This document shows positions 38,200-50,499 of a stretch of DNA of 64,000 nucleotides, piece by piece. Numbering within the stretch: the stretch's first letter is position 1; every line of letters starts with the position of its first letter. The stretch comes from Megascapheus bottae (lineage: Eukaryota > Chordata > Mammalia > Rodentia > Geomyidae), in NCBI GenBank assembly GCA_024803745.1, contig JANJXV010000129.1:2627823-2691822 (forward strand), written 5' to 3'. The notes beneath the pieces were generated by a model that made no database searches, had not been told where the DNA came from, and worked only from the letters and a program-made list of their open reading frames with translations. The translations under genes and the position numbers were made by a program.

Positions 38200-40799
38200 T
38201 GAAGTCACAGAATGGATGTTTGTGAAGTCTTAGAATGGAGGTGTGTGAAGTCATAGAATTGAGGTGTGTGAAGTCATAGAATGGAGGTGTGGGAAATCAT
38301 AAAATGGAGGTGTGTGAACTCATAGAAGGGAGGTGTGTGAAGTGAAAATGGAGTTGTGTGAAGTCATAGAATGTTGGTTTTTGATGTCAACGAATGGAGG
38401 TGTGTGAAGTCATAGAATGGAGGTGTGTGAAGTCAGATTGGAGGTGTGTTAAATCACAGAATGGAGGTGTGTCAACTCAGAAATGAGGTGTGTGAAGTCA
38501 TAGAATGGAGGTGTGTGAAGTCATAGAATGGAAGTGTGTGAAATCATAGAATGGAGGTGTGGGAAGTCACAGAATTGAGGTGTGTGAAGTCAGAATGGAG
38601 GTGTGTGAAGTCAGAATGGAGGTGAGTGAAGTCATAGAATGGAGATGTGTGAAGTCATAGAATGGAGGTGTGTGAACTCAGAATGGAGGTGTATGAAGTC
38701 ACAGAATGGAGGTGTGAAGTCATAGGATCGAGGTGTGTGAAGTCACATCATGGAGGTGTGTGAAGTCACAGAATGGAGGTGTGTGAAGTCACAGAATGGA
38801 GGTGTGTGAACTCCGAATGTAGGTGTGTGAAGCCACAGAATGGAGGTGTGTGAAGTCATAGAATGGAAGTGTGTGAAGTCATAGAAAGGAGGTGTGTGAA
38901 CTCAGAATGGAGGTGTGTGAAGTCACAAAATGGAGGTTTGTGAAGTCATAGAATGGAGGTGTGTAAAGTCAGAGAATGGATGTTTGTGAAGTAAGAATGA
39001 AGGTGTGTGAAGTCACAGAATGGAGGTGTGAGAAGTCAGAATGAAGGTGTGAAGTCATAGAATGGGGTTGGGTGAAGTCATAGAAACGAGGTGTGGGAAG
39101 TCATAGAATGGAGGAGTGTGAAGTCATAGAGTGGAGGTGAGTGAAGTCACAGATTCGAGGTCTGTGAAGTCATAGAATGGAGGTCTGTGAAGTCAGAATG
39201 CAGGTGTGTGAAGTCATAGAATGGAGATGTGTGAACTCATAGAATGGAGGTGTGTGACGTCATAATGGAAGTGTGTGAAGTCACAGAATGGAGGTGTGTG
39301 AAGTCATACAATGGAGGTGTGTGAAGTCAGAATGGAGGTGTGTGCAGTCACAGAATGGAGGTGTGTGAACTCAGAATGGAGGTGTGTGAAGTCATAGATG
39401 GAGGTGTGTGAAGTCATACTATGGAGGTGTTTGAAATCATAGAATGGAGTTTTGTGAAGTCACAGAATGGAGGTGTGTGAAGTCAGAAGGGAGGTGTGTG
39501 AAGTCATAGAATGGAGGTGTGTGAAATCATAGAATTGAGTTGTGTGAAGTCACAATGGAGTTGTGTGAAGTCATAGAATGGAGGTGTGTGAAGTCACAGA
39601 ATGGAGGTGTATGAAGTCACAGAATGGAGGTGTGTGAAGTCAAAGAATGGAGGTATGTGAAGTCACAGAAAGAAGGTGTGTGAAATCACAGAATGGAGGT
39701 GTGTGAACTCAGAATGGAGGTGGATGAAGTCACAGAATGGAGGTGTGTGAAGTCATAGAATGGAGGTGTGTGAAGTCACAGAATGGAGGTGTGTGAATTC
39801 ATAGAATGGAGGTGTGTTAAATCTTAAAATGGAAGTGTTAGAAGTCACAGAATGGAGGTGTGTGAAGTCAGAATGGAGGTGTGTGAAGTCATAGAATTGA
39901 GGTGTGTGAAGTCATACAATGGAGGTGTGTGAACTCATAGAATGGAGGTGTGTGAAATCACAGTTGAGGTGTGTGAAGTCACAGAATGATGGTGTGTGAA
40001 ATCACAGAATGGAGGTGTGTGAACTCAGAATGGAGGTGGGTGAAGTCACAGAATGGAGGTGTGTGAAGTCATAGAATGGAGGTGTGTGAAGTCAGAATGG
40101 AGGTGTGTGAAGTCACAGCATGGAGGTGTGTGAAGTCATAGAATGGAGGTGTGTGAAAACATAGAATGGAGGTGTGTGAAGTCAGAATGGAGGAGTGTGA
40201 AGGCACAGAATTGAGGTGTGTGAATTCACAGAATAGAGGTGTGTGAATTCAGAATGCAGTTGTGAAGTCACAGAAGGGAGGTGTGTGAAGTCACAGAATG
40301 GATGTTTGTGAAGTAAGAATGAAGGTGTTTGAAATCATAGAATGGAGGTGTGTGACGTCACAGAATGGAGGTGTGTGAAGTTATAGAATGGAGGTGTGTG
40401 AAGTCATAGAATTGAGGTGTGTGAAGTCATACAATGAAGGTGTGTGAAGTCAGAATGGAGGTGTGTGAGGTCACAGAATGGAGGTGTGTGAACTCAGAAT
40501 GGAGGTGTGTGAAGTCATAGATGGAGGTGTGTGAAGACATAGTATGGAGGTGTGTGGAATCACAGAATGGAGTTTTGTGAAGTCACAGAATGCAGCTGTG
40601 TGAAGTCAGAATGGAGGTGGGTGAACTCAGAATGGAGATGTGTGAAGTCACATTGGAGGTGTGTGAAATCATAGAATGGAGGTGTGTGAAGTCATAGAAT
40701 GGATGTTTGTGAAGTAAGAATGAAGGTGTGTGAAGTCATAGAATAGAGGTGTGTGAAGTCAAAGAATGGAGGTGTGTGAAGTCACAGAATGGAGGTGTG
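38200..40799. repeat. Domain-R higher-order repeat, first partial copy
   Basis: It begins with the domain-R version of the T-rich landmark (ATGTTGGTTTTTGATG, T-run at 38,378), which recurs 3,402 bp on at 41,780. A TGCAGTTGTGAAG monomer (about 40,254) recurs at 43,343, and the clipped GTGTGCGGTCATAG monomer (40,841) at 44,221. Offsets of 3,402, 3,089 and 3,380 show homologous copies that differ by several indels. It is rich in GTGGGAAGTC and GGTGGGTGAAG variants. Confidence 0.65.
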
Positions 40800-43700
40800 T
40801 GAAGTCACACAATGGAGGTGTGTGAAGTCTCGAATGGAGGTGTGCGGTCATAGAAGGAAGGTGGGTGAAGTCATAGAAAGGAGGTGTGGAAAGTCATAGA
40901 ATGGAGGAGTGTGAAGTCATACAGTGGAGGTGACTGAAGACAGAGATTCGAGGTCTGTGAAGTCATAGAATGGAGGTGTGTAAAGTCAGAATGGAGGTGT
41001 GTGAAGTCATAGAATGGAGATTTGTGAATTCATAGAATGGAGGTGTGTGACGTCACAATTGAAGTGTGTGAAGTCATACAATGGAGGTGTGTGAAGTCAC
41101 AGAATGGAGGTGAGTGAAGTCATACAATGGAGGTGAGTGAAGTGAGAATGGAGATGTGTGAAGTCACAGAATGGAGGTGTGTGAACTCAGAATGGAGGTG
41201 TGTGAAGTCATAGATGGAGGTGTGTGAAGTCATAGTATGGAGGTGTGTGAACTCATAGAATGGAGGTGTGTGAAATCACAGTGGAGGTGTGTGATGTCAC
41301 AGAATGGAGGTGTGTGAAGTCACAGAATGGACGTGTGTGAAGTCATAGAATGGAGCAGTGTGAAGTCAGAATGGAGATGTGTGAAGTCACAGAATTGAGG
41401 TGTGTGAATTCACAGAATAGAGGTGTGTGAAGTCAGAATGCAGGTGTGAAGTCACAGAAGAGAGGTGTGTGAAGTCACAGAATGGATGTTTGTGAAGTAA
41501 GAATGAAGGTGTTTGAAGTCATAGAGTGGAGGTGTGTGAAGTCACAGAATGGAGGTGTGTGAATTCACAGAATAGAGGTGTGTGAAGTCAGAATGCAGGT
41601 GTGAAGTCACAGAATGGAGGTGTGTGAAGTCATAGAATGGAGGTGTGTGAAGTCATAGAATTGAGGTGTGTGAAGTCATAGAATGGAGGTGTGTGAAGTC
41701 ATAAAATGGAGGTGTGTGAACTCATAGAAGGGAGGTGTGTGAAGTCAAAATGGAGTTGTGTGAAGTCATAGAATGGTGGTTTTTGATGTCAACGAATGGA
41801 GGTGTGTGAAGTCATAGAATGGAGGTGTGTGAAGTCAGATTGGAGGTGTGTTAAATCACAGAATGGAGGTGTGTCAACTCAGAAATGAGGTGTGTGAAGT
41901 CATAGAATGGAGGTGTGTGAAGTCATAGAATGGAAGTGTGTGAAATCATAGAATGGAGGTGTGGGAAGTCACAGAATTGAGGTGTGTGAAGTCAGAATGG
42001 AGGTGTGTGAAGTCAGAATGGAGGTGAGTGAAGTCATAGAATGGAGATGTGTGAAGTCATAGAATGGAGGTGTGTGAACTCAGAATGGATGTGTATGAAG
42101 TCACAGAATGGAGGTGTGTGAAGCCATAGAATGGAGGTTTGTGAAATCACAAAATGGAGGTGTGTAAATTCATAGAATGGAGGTGTGAAGTCATAGGATC
42201 GAGGTGTGTGAAGTCACAGAATGGAGGTGTGTGAAGTCACAGAATGGAGGTGTGTGAAGTCTCAGAATGGAGGTGTGTGAACTCAGAATGTAGGTGTGTG
42301 AAGCCACAGAATGGAGGTGTGTGAAGTCATAGAATGGAAGTGTGTGAAGTCATAGAAAGGAGGTGTGTGAACTCAGAATGGAGGTGTGTGAAGTCACAGA
42401 ATGGAGGTTTGTGAAGTCATAGAATGGAGGAGTGTGAAGTCATAGAGTGGAGGTGAGTGAAGTCACAGATTCGAGGTATGTGAAGTCATAGAATGGAGGT
42501 GTGTGAAGTCAGAATGCAGGTGTGTGAAGTCATAGAATGGAGATGTGTGACGTCATAATGGAAGTGTGTGAAGTCACAGAATGGAGGTGTGTGAAGTCAT
42601 ACAATGGAGGTGTGTGAAGTCAGAATGGAGGTGTGTGAAGTCACAGAATGGAGGTGTGTGAACTCAGAATGGAGGTGTGTGAAGTCATAGATGGAGGTGT
42701 GTGAAGTCATACTATGGAGGAGTTTGAAATCATAGAATGGAGTTTTGTGAAGTCACAGAATGGAGGTGTGTGAAGTCAGAAGGGAGGTGTGTGAAGTCAC
42801 AGAATGAAGGTGTGTGAAATCACAGAATGGATGTGTGTGAACTCAGAATGGAGGTGGGTGAAGTCACAGAATGGAGGTGTGTGAAGTCATAGAATGGAGG
42901 TGTGTGAAGTCACAGAATGGAGGTGTGTGAATTCATAGAATGGAGGTGTGTGAAATCTTAAAATGGAAGTGTTTGAAGTCACAGAATGGAGGTGTGTGAA
43001 GTCAGAATGGAGGTGTGTGAAGTCATAGAATTGAGGTGTGTGAAGTCACAATGGAGGTGTGTGAACTGATAGAATGGAGGTGTGTGAAATCACAGTGGAG
43101 GTGTGTGAAGTCATAGAATGGAGGTGTGTGAAGTCACAGAATGGATGTATGTGAAGTCATAGAATGGAGCTGTGTGAAGTCAGAATGGAGGTGTGTGAAG
43201 TCACAGCATGGAGGTGTGTGAAGTCATAGAATGGAGGTGTGTGAAAACATAGAATGGAGGTGTGTGAAGTCAGAATGGAGGTGTGTGAAGGCACAGAATT
43301 GAGGTGTGTGAATTCACAGAATAGAGGTGTGTGAATTCAGAATGCAGTTGTGAAGTCACAGAAGGGAGGTGTGTGAAGTCACAGAATGGATGTATGTGAA
43401 GTAAGAATGAAGGTGTTTGAAATCATAGAATGGAGGTGTGTGACGTCACAGAATGGAGGTGTGTGAAGTTATAGAATGGAGGTGTGTGAAGTCATAGAAT
43501 TGAGGTGTGTGACGTCATACAATGAAGGTGTGTGAAGTCAGAATGGAGGTGTGTGAAGTCACACAATGGAGGTGTGTGAACTCAGAATGGAGGTGTGTGA
43601 AGTCATAGATGGAGGTGTGTGAAGACATAGTATGTAGGTGTGTGGAATCATAGAATGGAGTTTTGTGAAGTCACAGAATGGAGCTGTGTGAAGTCAGAAT

Positions 43701-45459
43701 GGAGGTGGGTGAACTCATAGAATGGAGATGTGTGAAGTCACAATGGAGGTGTGTGAAATCTTAGAATGGAGGTGTGTGAAGTCAAAAAATGGAGGTGTGT
43801 GAAGTCATAGAATGGAGGTGTGTGAAGTCATAGAATGAATTTTTGTGAAATAAGAATAAAGGTGTGTGAAGTCACAGAATGGAGGTGTGTCAACTCAGAA
43901 TGGAGGTGTGTGAAGTCACAGAATGAATGTGTGTGAAGTCATAGAATGGAGGTGTGTGAAGTCAGAATGGAGGTATGTGAAGTCACAATATTGAGGTGTG
44001 TGAACACAGAATGAAGGTGTGTGAATCACAGAATGGAGGTGTGTGAAATCATAGAATGGAGGTGTGTGAAGTCATAGAATGGATGTTTGTGAAGTAAGAA
44101 TGAAGGTGTGTGAAGTCATAGAATAGAGGTGTGTGAAGTCAAAGAATGGAGGTGTGTGAAGTCACAGAATGGAGGTGTGTGAAGTCACACAATGGAGGTG
44201 TGTGAAGTCTCGAATGGAGGTGTGCGGTCATAGAAGGGAGGTGGGTGAAGTCATAGAAAGGAGGTGTGGGAAGTCATAGAACGGAGGAGTGTGAAGTCAT
44301 ACAGTGGAGGTGACTGAAGACACAGATTCGAGGTCTGTGAAGTCATAGAATGGAGGTGTGTAAAGTCAGAATGGAGGTGTGTGAAGTCATAGAATGGAGA
44401 TTTGTGAATTCATAGAATGGAGGTGTGTGACGTCACAATTGAAGTGTGTGAAGTCATACAATGGAGGTGTGTGAAGTCACAGAATGGAGGTGAGTGAAGT
44501 CATACAATGGAGGTGAGTGAAGTCAGAATGGAGGTGTGTGAAGTCACAGAATGGAGGTGTGTGAACTCAGAATGGAGGTGTGTGAAGTCATAGATGGAGG
44601 TGTGTGAAGTCATAGTATGGAGGTGTGTGAAATCATAGAATGGAGTTTTGTGAAGTCACACAATGGAGCTGTGTGAAGTCAGAATGGAGGTGTGTGAAGT
44701 CATAGAATGGAGGTGTGTGAAGTCAGAATGGAGTTATGTGAAATCATAGAATCAAGGTGTGTGAAGTCACAATGGAGGTGTGTGAAGTCATAGAATGGAG
44801 GTGTGTGAAATCATAGAATGGAGTTGTGTGAAGTCACAGAATGGAGGTGTGTGAATTCATAGAATGGAGGTGTGTGAAGTCATAGAATGGAGGTGTGTGA
44901 ACTCAGAATGGAGGTGGGTGAAGTCACAGAATGGAGGTGTGTGAAGTCACAAAATGGAGGTGTGTGAAGTCACAGAATGGAGGTGTGTGAAGTCACAGAA
45001 TGAAGGTGTGTGAATCACAGAATGGAGGTATGTGAACTCAGAATGGAGGTGGGTGAAGTCACAGAATGGAGGTGTGTGAAGTCATAGAATGGAGGTGTGT
45101 GAAGTCACAGAATGGAGGAGTGTGAATTCATAGAATGGAGGTGTGTGAAGTCAGAATGGACATGTGTGAAGTCACAGAATTGAGGTGTGTGAAGTCATAG
45201 AATGGAAGTGTGTGAAGTCATAGAATGGAGGTGTGTGAAGTCAGAATGGACATGTGTGAAGTCACAGAATTGAGGTGTGTGAACCCAGAATGGAGGTGTG
45301 TGAAGTCACAGAATGGAGGTTTGTGAAGCCATACAATGGAGGTGTGTGAAGTCATAGAATGGATGTTTCCTAAAGTAAGAATGAAGGTGTGTGAAGTCAT
45401 AGAATGGAGGTGTGTGAAGTCAAAATGGAGGTGTGTGAACTCATAGAATGGAGGTGTGT
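40800..45459. repeat. About 4.6-kb domain-R higher-order repeat, copy 1
   Basis: This is defined by the clipped GTGTGCGGTCATAG monomer at 40,841, which recurs 4,659 bp on at 45,500. A GTGTGATGTCACAG monomer lies near 41,290 and 45,873, and the T-run at 41,780 recurs at 46,304 (offset 4,524). The drop in offset comes from an extra monomer group at about 41,545-41,610 in this copy. The 44,221 copy of the clipped monomer begins a further partial unit of about 1.28 kb ending at 45.5 kb. Confidence 0.7.
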
Positions 45460-47604
45460 GAAGTCACACAATGGAGGTGTGTGAAGTCTCGAATGGAGGT
45501 GTGCGGTCATAGAAGGGAGGTGGGTGAAGTCATAGAAAGGAGGTGTGGGAAGTCATAGAATGGAGGAGTGTGAAGTCATACAGTGGAGGTGACTGAAGAC
45601 ACAGATTCGAGGTCTGTGAAGTCATAGAATGGAGGTGTGTAAAGTCAGAATGGAGGTGTGTGAAGTCATAGAATGGAGATTTGTGAATTCATAGAATGGA
45701 GGTGTGTGACGTCACAATTGAAGTGTGTGAAGTCATACAATGGAGGTGTGTGAAGTCACAGAATGGAGGTGAGTGAAGTCATACAATGGAGGTGAGTGAA
45801 GTCAGAATGGAGATGTGTGAAGTCACAGAATGGAGGTGTGTGAACTCAGAATGGAGGTGTGTGAAATCACAGTGGAGGTGTGTGATGTCACAGAATGGAG
45901 GTGTGTGAAGTCACAGAATGGAGGTGTGAAGTCATAGAACGGAGGTGTGTGAAGTCAGAATGGAGATGTGTGAAGTCACAGAATTGAGGTGTGTGAATTC
46001 ACAGAATAGAGGTGTGTGAAGTCAGAATGCAGGTGTGAAGTCACAGAAGAGAGGTGTGTGAAGTCACAGAATGGATGTTTGTGAAGTAAGAATGAAGGTG
46101 TTTGAAGTCATAGAGTGGAGGTGTGTGAAGTCACAGAATGGAGGTGTGTGAAGTCATAGAATGGAGGTGTGTGAAGTCATAGAATTGCGGTGTGTGAAGT
46201 CATAGAATGGAGGTGTGTGAAGTCATAAAATGGAGGTGTGTGAACTCATAGAAGGGAGGTGTGTGAAGTCAAAATGGAGTTGTGTGAAGTCATAGAATGG
46301 TGATTTTTGATGTCAACGAATGGAGGTGTGTGAAGTCATAGAATGGAGGTGTGTGAAGTCAGATTGGAGGTGTGTTAAATCACAGAATGGAGGTGTGTCA
46401 ACTCAGAAATGAGGTGTGTGAAGTCATAGAATGGAGGTGTGTGAAGTCATAGAATGGAAGTGTGTGAAATCATAGAATGGAGGTGTGGGAAGTCACAGAA
46501 TTGAGGTGTGTGAAGTCAGAATGGAGGTGTGTGAAGTCAGAATGGAGGTGAGTGAAGTCATAGAATGGAGATGTGTGAAGTCATAGAATGGAGGTGTGTG
46601 AACTCAGAATGGAGGTGTATGAAGTCACAGAATAGAGGTGTGTGATGTCATAGAATGGAGGTTTGTGAAATCACAAAATGGAGGTGTGTGAATTCATAGA
46701 ATGGAGGTGTGAAGTCATAGGATCGAGGTGTGTGAAGTCACATCATGGAGGTGTGTGAAGTCACAGAATGGAGGTGTGTGAAGTCACAGAATGGAGGTGT
46801 GTGAACTCAGAATGTAGGTGTGTGAAGCCACAGAATGGAGGTGTGTGAAGTCATAGAATGGAAGTGTGTGAAGTCATAGAAAGGAGGTGTGTGAACTCAG
46901 AATGGAGGTGTGTGAAGTCACAGAATGGAGGTTTGTGAAGTCATAGAATGGAGGTGTGTGAAGTCAGAGAATGGATGTTTGTGAAGTAAGAATGAAGGTG
47001 TGTGAAGTCACAGAATGGAGGTGTGTGAAGTCAGAATGGAGGTGTGAAGTCATAAAATGGGGTTGGGTGAAGTCATAGAAAGGAGGTGTGGGAAGTCATA
47101 GAATGGAGGAGTGTGAAGTCATAGAGTGGAGGTGAGTGAAGTCACAGATTCGAGGTATGTGAAGTCATAGAATGGAGGTGTGTGAAGTCAGAATACAGGT
47201 GTGTGAAGTCATAGAATGGAGATGTGTGACGTCATAATGGCAGTGTGTGAAGTCACAGAATGGAGGTGTGTGAAGTCATACAATGGAGGTGTGTGAAGTC
47301 AGAATGGAGGTGTGTGAAGTCACAGAATGGAGGTGTGTGAACTCAGAATGTAGGTGTGTGAAGTCATAGATGGAGGTGTGTGAAGTCATACTATGGAGGT
47401 GTTTGAAATCATAGAATGGAGTTTTGTGAAGTCACAGAATGGAGGTGTGTGAAGTCAGAAGGGAGGTGTGTGAAGTCATAGAGTGGAGGTGTGTGAAATC
47501 ATAGAATTGAGTTGTGTGAAGTCACAATGGAGTTGTGTGAAGTCATAGAATGGAGGTGTGTAAAGTAACAGAATGGAGGTGTATGAAGTCACAGAATGGA
47601 GGTG
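45460..47604. repeat. About 4.6-kb domain-R higher-order repeat, copy 2 (first part)
   Basis: This follows the preceding unit landmark by landmark through the T-run (GGTGATTTTTGATG at 46,304) and the GATTCGAGG / GGTATGTGAAG monomers near 47,150. Relative to the first copy it has an extra segment near 47,480-47,640, with AGAATTGAGTTGTGTG and GTATGAAGTC, that also resembles about 39.5-39.65 kb. The remainder continues into the 2.9-kb series. Confidence 0.65.
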
Positions 47605-50499
47605 TGTGAAGTCAAAGAATGGAGGTGTGTGAAGTCACAGAATGAAGGTGTGTGAAATCACAGAATGGAGGTGTGTGAACTCAGAATGAAGGTGGGTGAA
47701 GTCACAGAATGGAGGTGTGTGAAGTCATAGAATGGAGGTGTGTGAAGTCACAGAATGGAGGTGTGTGAATTCATAGAATAGAGGTGTGTGAAATCTTAAA
47801 ATGGAAGTGTTTGAAGTCACAGAATGGAGGTGTGTGAAGTCAGAATGGAGGTGTGTGAAGTCATAGAATTGAGGTGTGTGAAGTCACAATGGAGGTGTGT
47901 GAACTCATAGAATGGAGGTGTGTGAAATCACAGTGGAGGTGTGTGAAGTCATAGAATGGAGGTGTGTGAAGTCACAGAATGGATGTATGTGAAGTCATAG
48001 AATGGAGCTGTGTGAAGTCAGAATGGAGGTGTGTGAAGTCACAGCATGGAGGTGTGTGAAGTCATAGAATGGAGGTGTGTGAAAACATAGAATGGAGGTG
48101 TGTGAAGTCAGAATGGAGGTGTGTGAAGGCACAGAATTGAGGTGTGTGAATTCACAGAATAGAGGTGTGTGAATTCAGAATGCAGTTGTTAAGTCACAGA
48201 AGGGAGGTGTGTGAAGTCACAGAATGGATGTATGTGAAGTAAGAATGAAGGTGTTTGAAATCATAGAATGGAGGTGTGTGACGTCACAGAATGGAGGTGT
48301 GTGAAGTTATAGAATGGAGGTGTGTGAAGTCATAGAATTGAGGTGTGTGACGTTATACAATGAAGGTGTGTGAAGTCAGAATGGAGGTGTGTGAAGACAC
48401 AGAATGGAGGTGTGTGAACTCAGAATGGAGGTGTGTGAAGTCATAGATGGAGGTGTGTGAAGACATAGTATGGAGGTGTGTGGAATCATAGAATGGAGTT
48501 TTGTGAAGTCACAGAATGGAGCTGTGTGAAGTCAGAATGGAGGTGGAGGAACTCATAGAATGGAGATGTGTGAAGTCACAATGGAGGTGTGTGAAATCTT
48601 AGAATGGAGGTGTGTGAAGTCAAAAAATGGAGGTGTGTGAAGTCATAGAATGGAGGTGTGTGAAGTCATAGAATGAATTTTTGTGAAATAAGAATGAAGG
48701 TGTGTAAAGTCACAGAATGGAAGTGTGTCAACTCAGAATGGAGGTGTGTGAAGTCACAGAATGCATGTGTGTGAAGTCATAGAATGGAGGTGTGTGAAGT
48801 CAGAATAGAGGTATGTGAAGTCACAATATTGAGGTGTGTGAACACAGAATGCAGGTGTGTGAATCACAGAATGGAGGTGTGTGAAATCATAGAATGGAGG
48901 TGTGTGAAGTCATAGAATGGATGTTTGTGAAGTAAGAATGAAGGTGTGTGAAGTCATAGAATAGAGGTGTGTGAAGTCAAAGAATGGAGGTGTGTGAAGT
49001 CACAGAATGGAAGTGTGTGAAGTCACACAATGGAGGTGTGTGAAGTCTCGAATGGAGGTGTGCGGTCATAGAAGGGAGGTGGGTGAAGTCATAGAAAGGA
49101 GGTGTGGGAAGTCATAGAATGGAGGAGTGTGAAGTCATACAGTGGAAGTGACTGAAGACACAGATTCGAGGTCTGTGAAGTCATAGAATGGAGGTGTGTA
49201 AAGTCAGAATGGGGGTGTGTGAAGTCATAGAATGGAGATTTGTGAATTCATAGAATGGAGGTGTGTGATGTCACAATTGAAGTGTGTGAAGTCATACAAT
49301 GGAGGTGTGTGAAGTCACAGAATGGAGGTGAGTGAAGTCATACAATGGAGGTGAGTGAAGTCAGAATGGAGGTGTGTGAAGTCACAGAATGGAGGTGTGT
49401 GAACTCAGAATGGAGGTGTGTGAAGTCATAGATGGAGGTGTGTGAAGTCATAGTATGGAGGTGTGTGAAATCATAGAATGGAGTTTTGTGAAGTCACACA
49501 ATGGAGCTGTGTGAAGTCAGAATGGAGGTGTGTGAAGTCATAGAATGGACGTGTGTGAAGTCAGAATGGAGGTATGTGAAATCATAGAATCAAGGTGTGT
49601 GAAGTCACAATGGAGGTGTGTGAAGTCATAGAATGGAGGTGTGTGAAATCATAGAATGGAGTTGTGTGAAGTCACAGAATGGAGGTGTGTGAATTCATAG
49701 AATGGAGGTGTGTGAAGTCATAGAATGGAGGTGTGTGAACTCAGAATGGAGGTGGGTGAAGTCACAGAATGGAGGTGTGTGAAGTCATAGAATGGAGGTG
49801 TGTGAAGTCACAGAATGGAGTTTTGTGAAGTCACAGAATGGAGGTGTGTGAAGTCAGAAGGGAGGTGTGTGAAGTCATAGAGTGGAGGTGTGTGAAATCA
49901 TAGACTTGAGTTGTGTGAAGTCACAATGGAGTTGTGTGAAGTCATAGAATGGAGGTGTGTGAAGTCACAGAATGGAGGTGTATGAAGTCACAGAATGGAG
50001 TTGTGTGAAGTCAAAGAATGGAGGTGTGTGAAGTCACAGAATGAAGGTGTGTGAAATCACAGAATGGAGGTGTGTGAACTCAGAATGGAGGTGGGTTAAG
50101 TCACAGAATGGAGGTGTGTGAAGTCATAGAATGGAGGTGTGTGAAGTCACAGAATGGAGGTGTGTGAATTCATAGAATGGAGGTGTGTGAAATCTTAAAA
50201 TGGAAGTGTTTGAAGTCACAGAATGGAGGTGTGTGAAGTCAGAATGGAGGTGTGTGAAGTCATAGATGGAGGTGTGTGAAGTCATACTATGGAGGTGTTT
50301 GAAATCATAGAATGGAGTTTTGTGAAGTCACAGAATGGAGGTGTGTGAAGTCAGAAGGGATGTGTGTGAAGTCATAGAGTGGAGGTGTGTGAAATCATAG
50401 AATTGAGTTGTGTGAAGTCACAATGGAGTTGTGTGAAGTCATAGAATGGAGGTGTGTGAAGTCACAGAATGGAGTGTATGAAGTCACAGAATGAAGGTG
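47605..50499. repeat. 2,895-bp domain-R higher-order repeat, copy 1
   Basis: A GTCAAAGAATGG monomer (47,611/50,506), the TGCAGTTGT monomer (48,182/51,077) and the clipped GTGTGCGG monomer (49,060/51,954) all recur at +2,894 or +2,895. Near its end a segment with GTCAGAAGGG (49,853) is duplicated 497 bp on (50,350). That nested duplication accounts for much of the size difference from the following 2,461-bp units. Confidence 0.8.
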
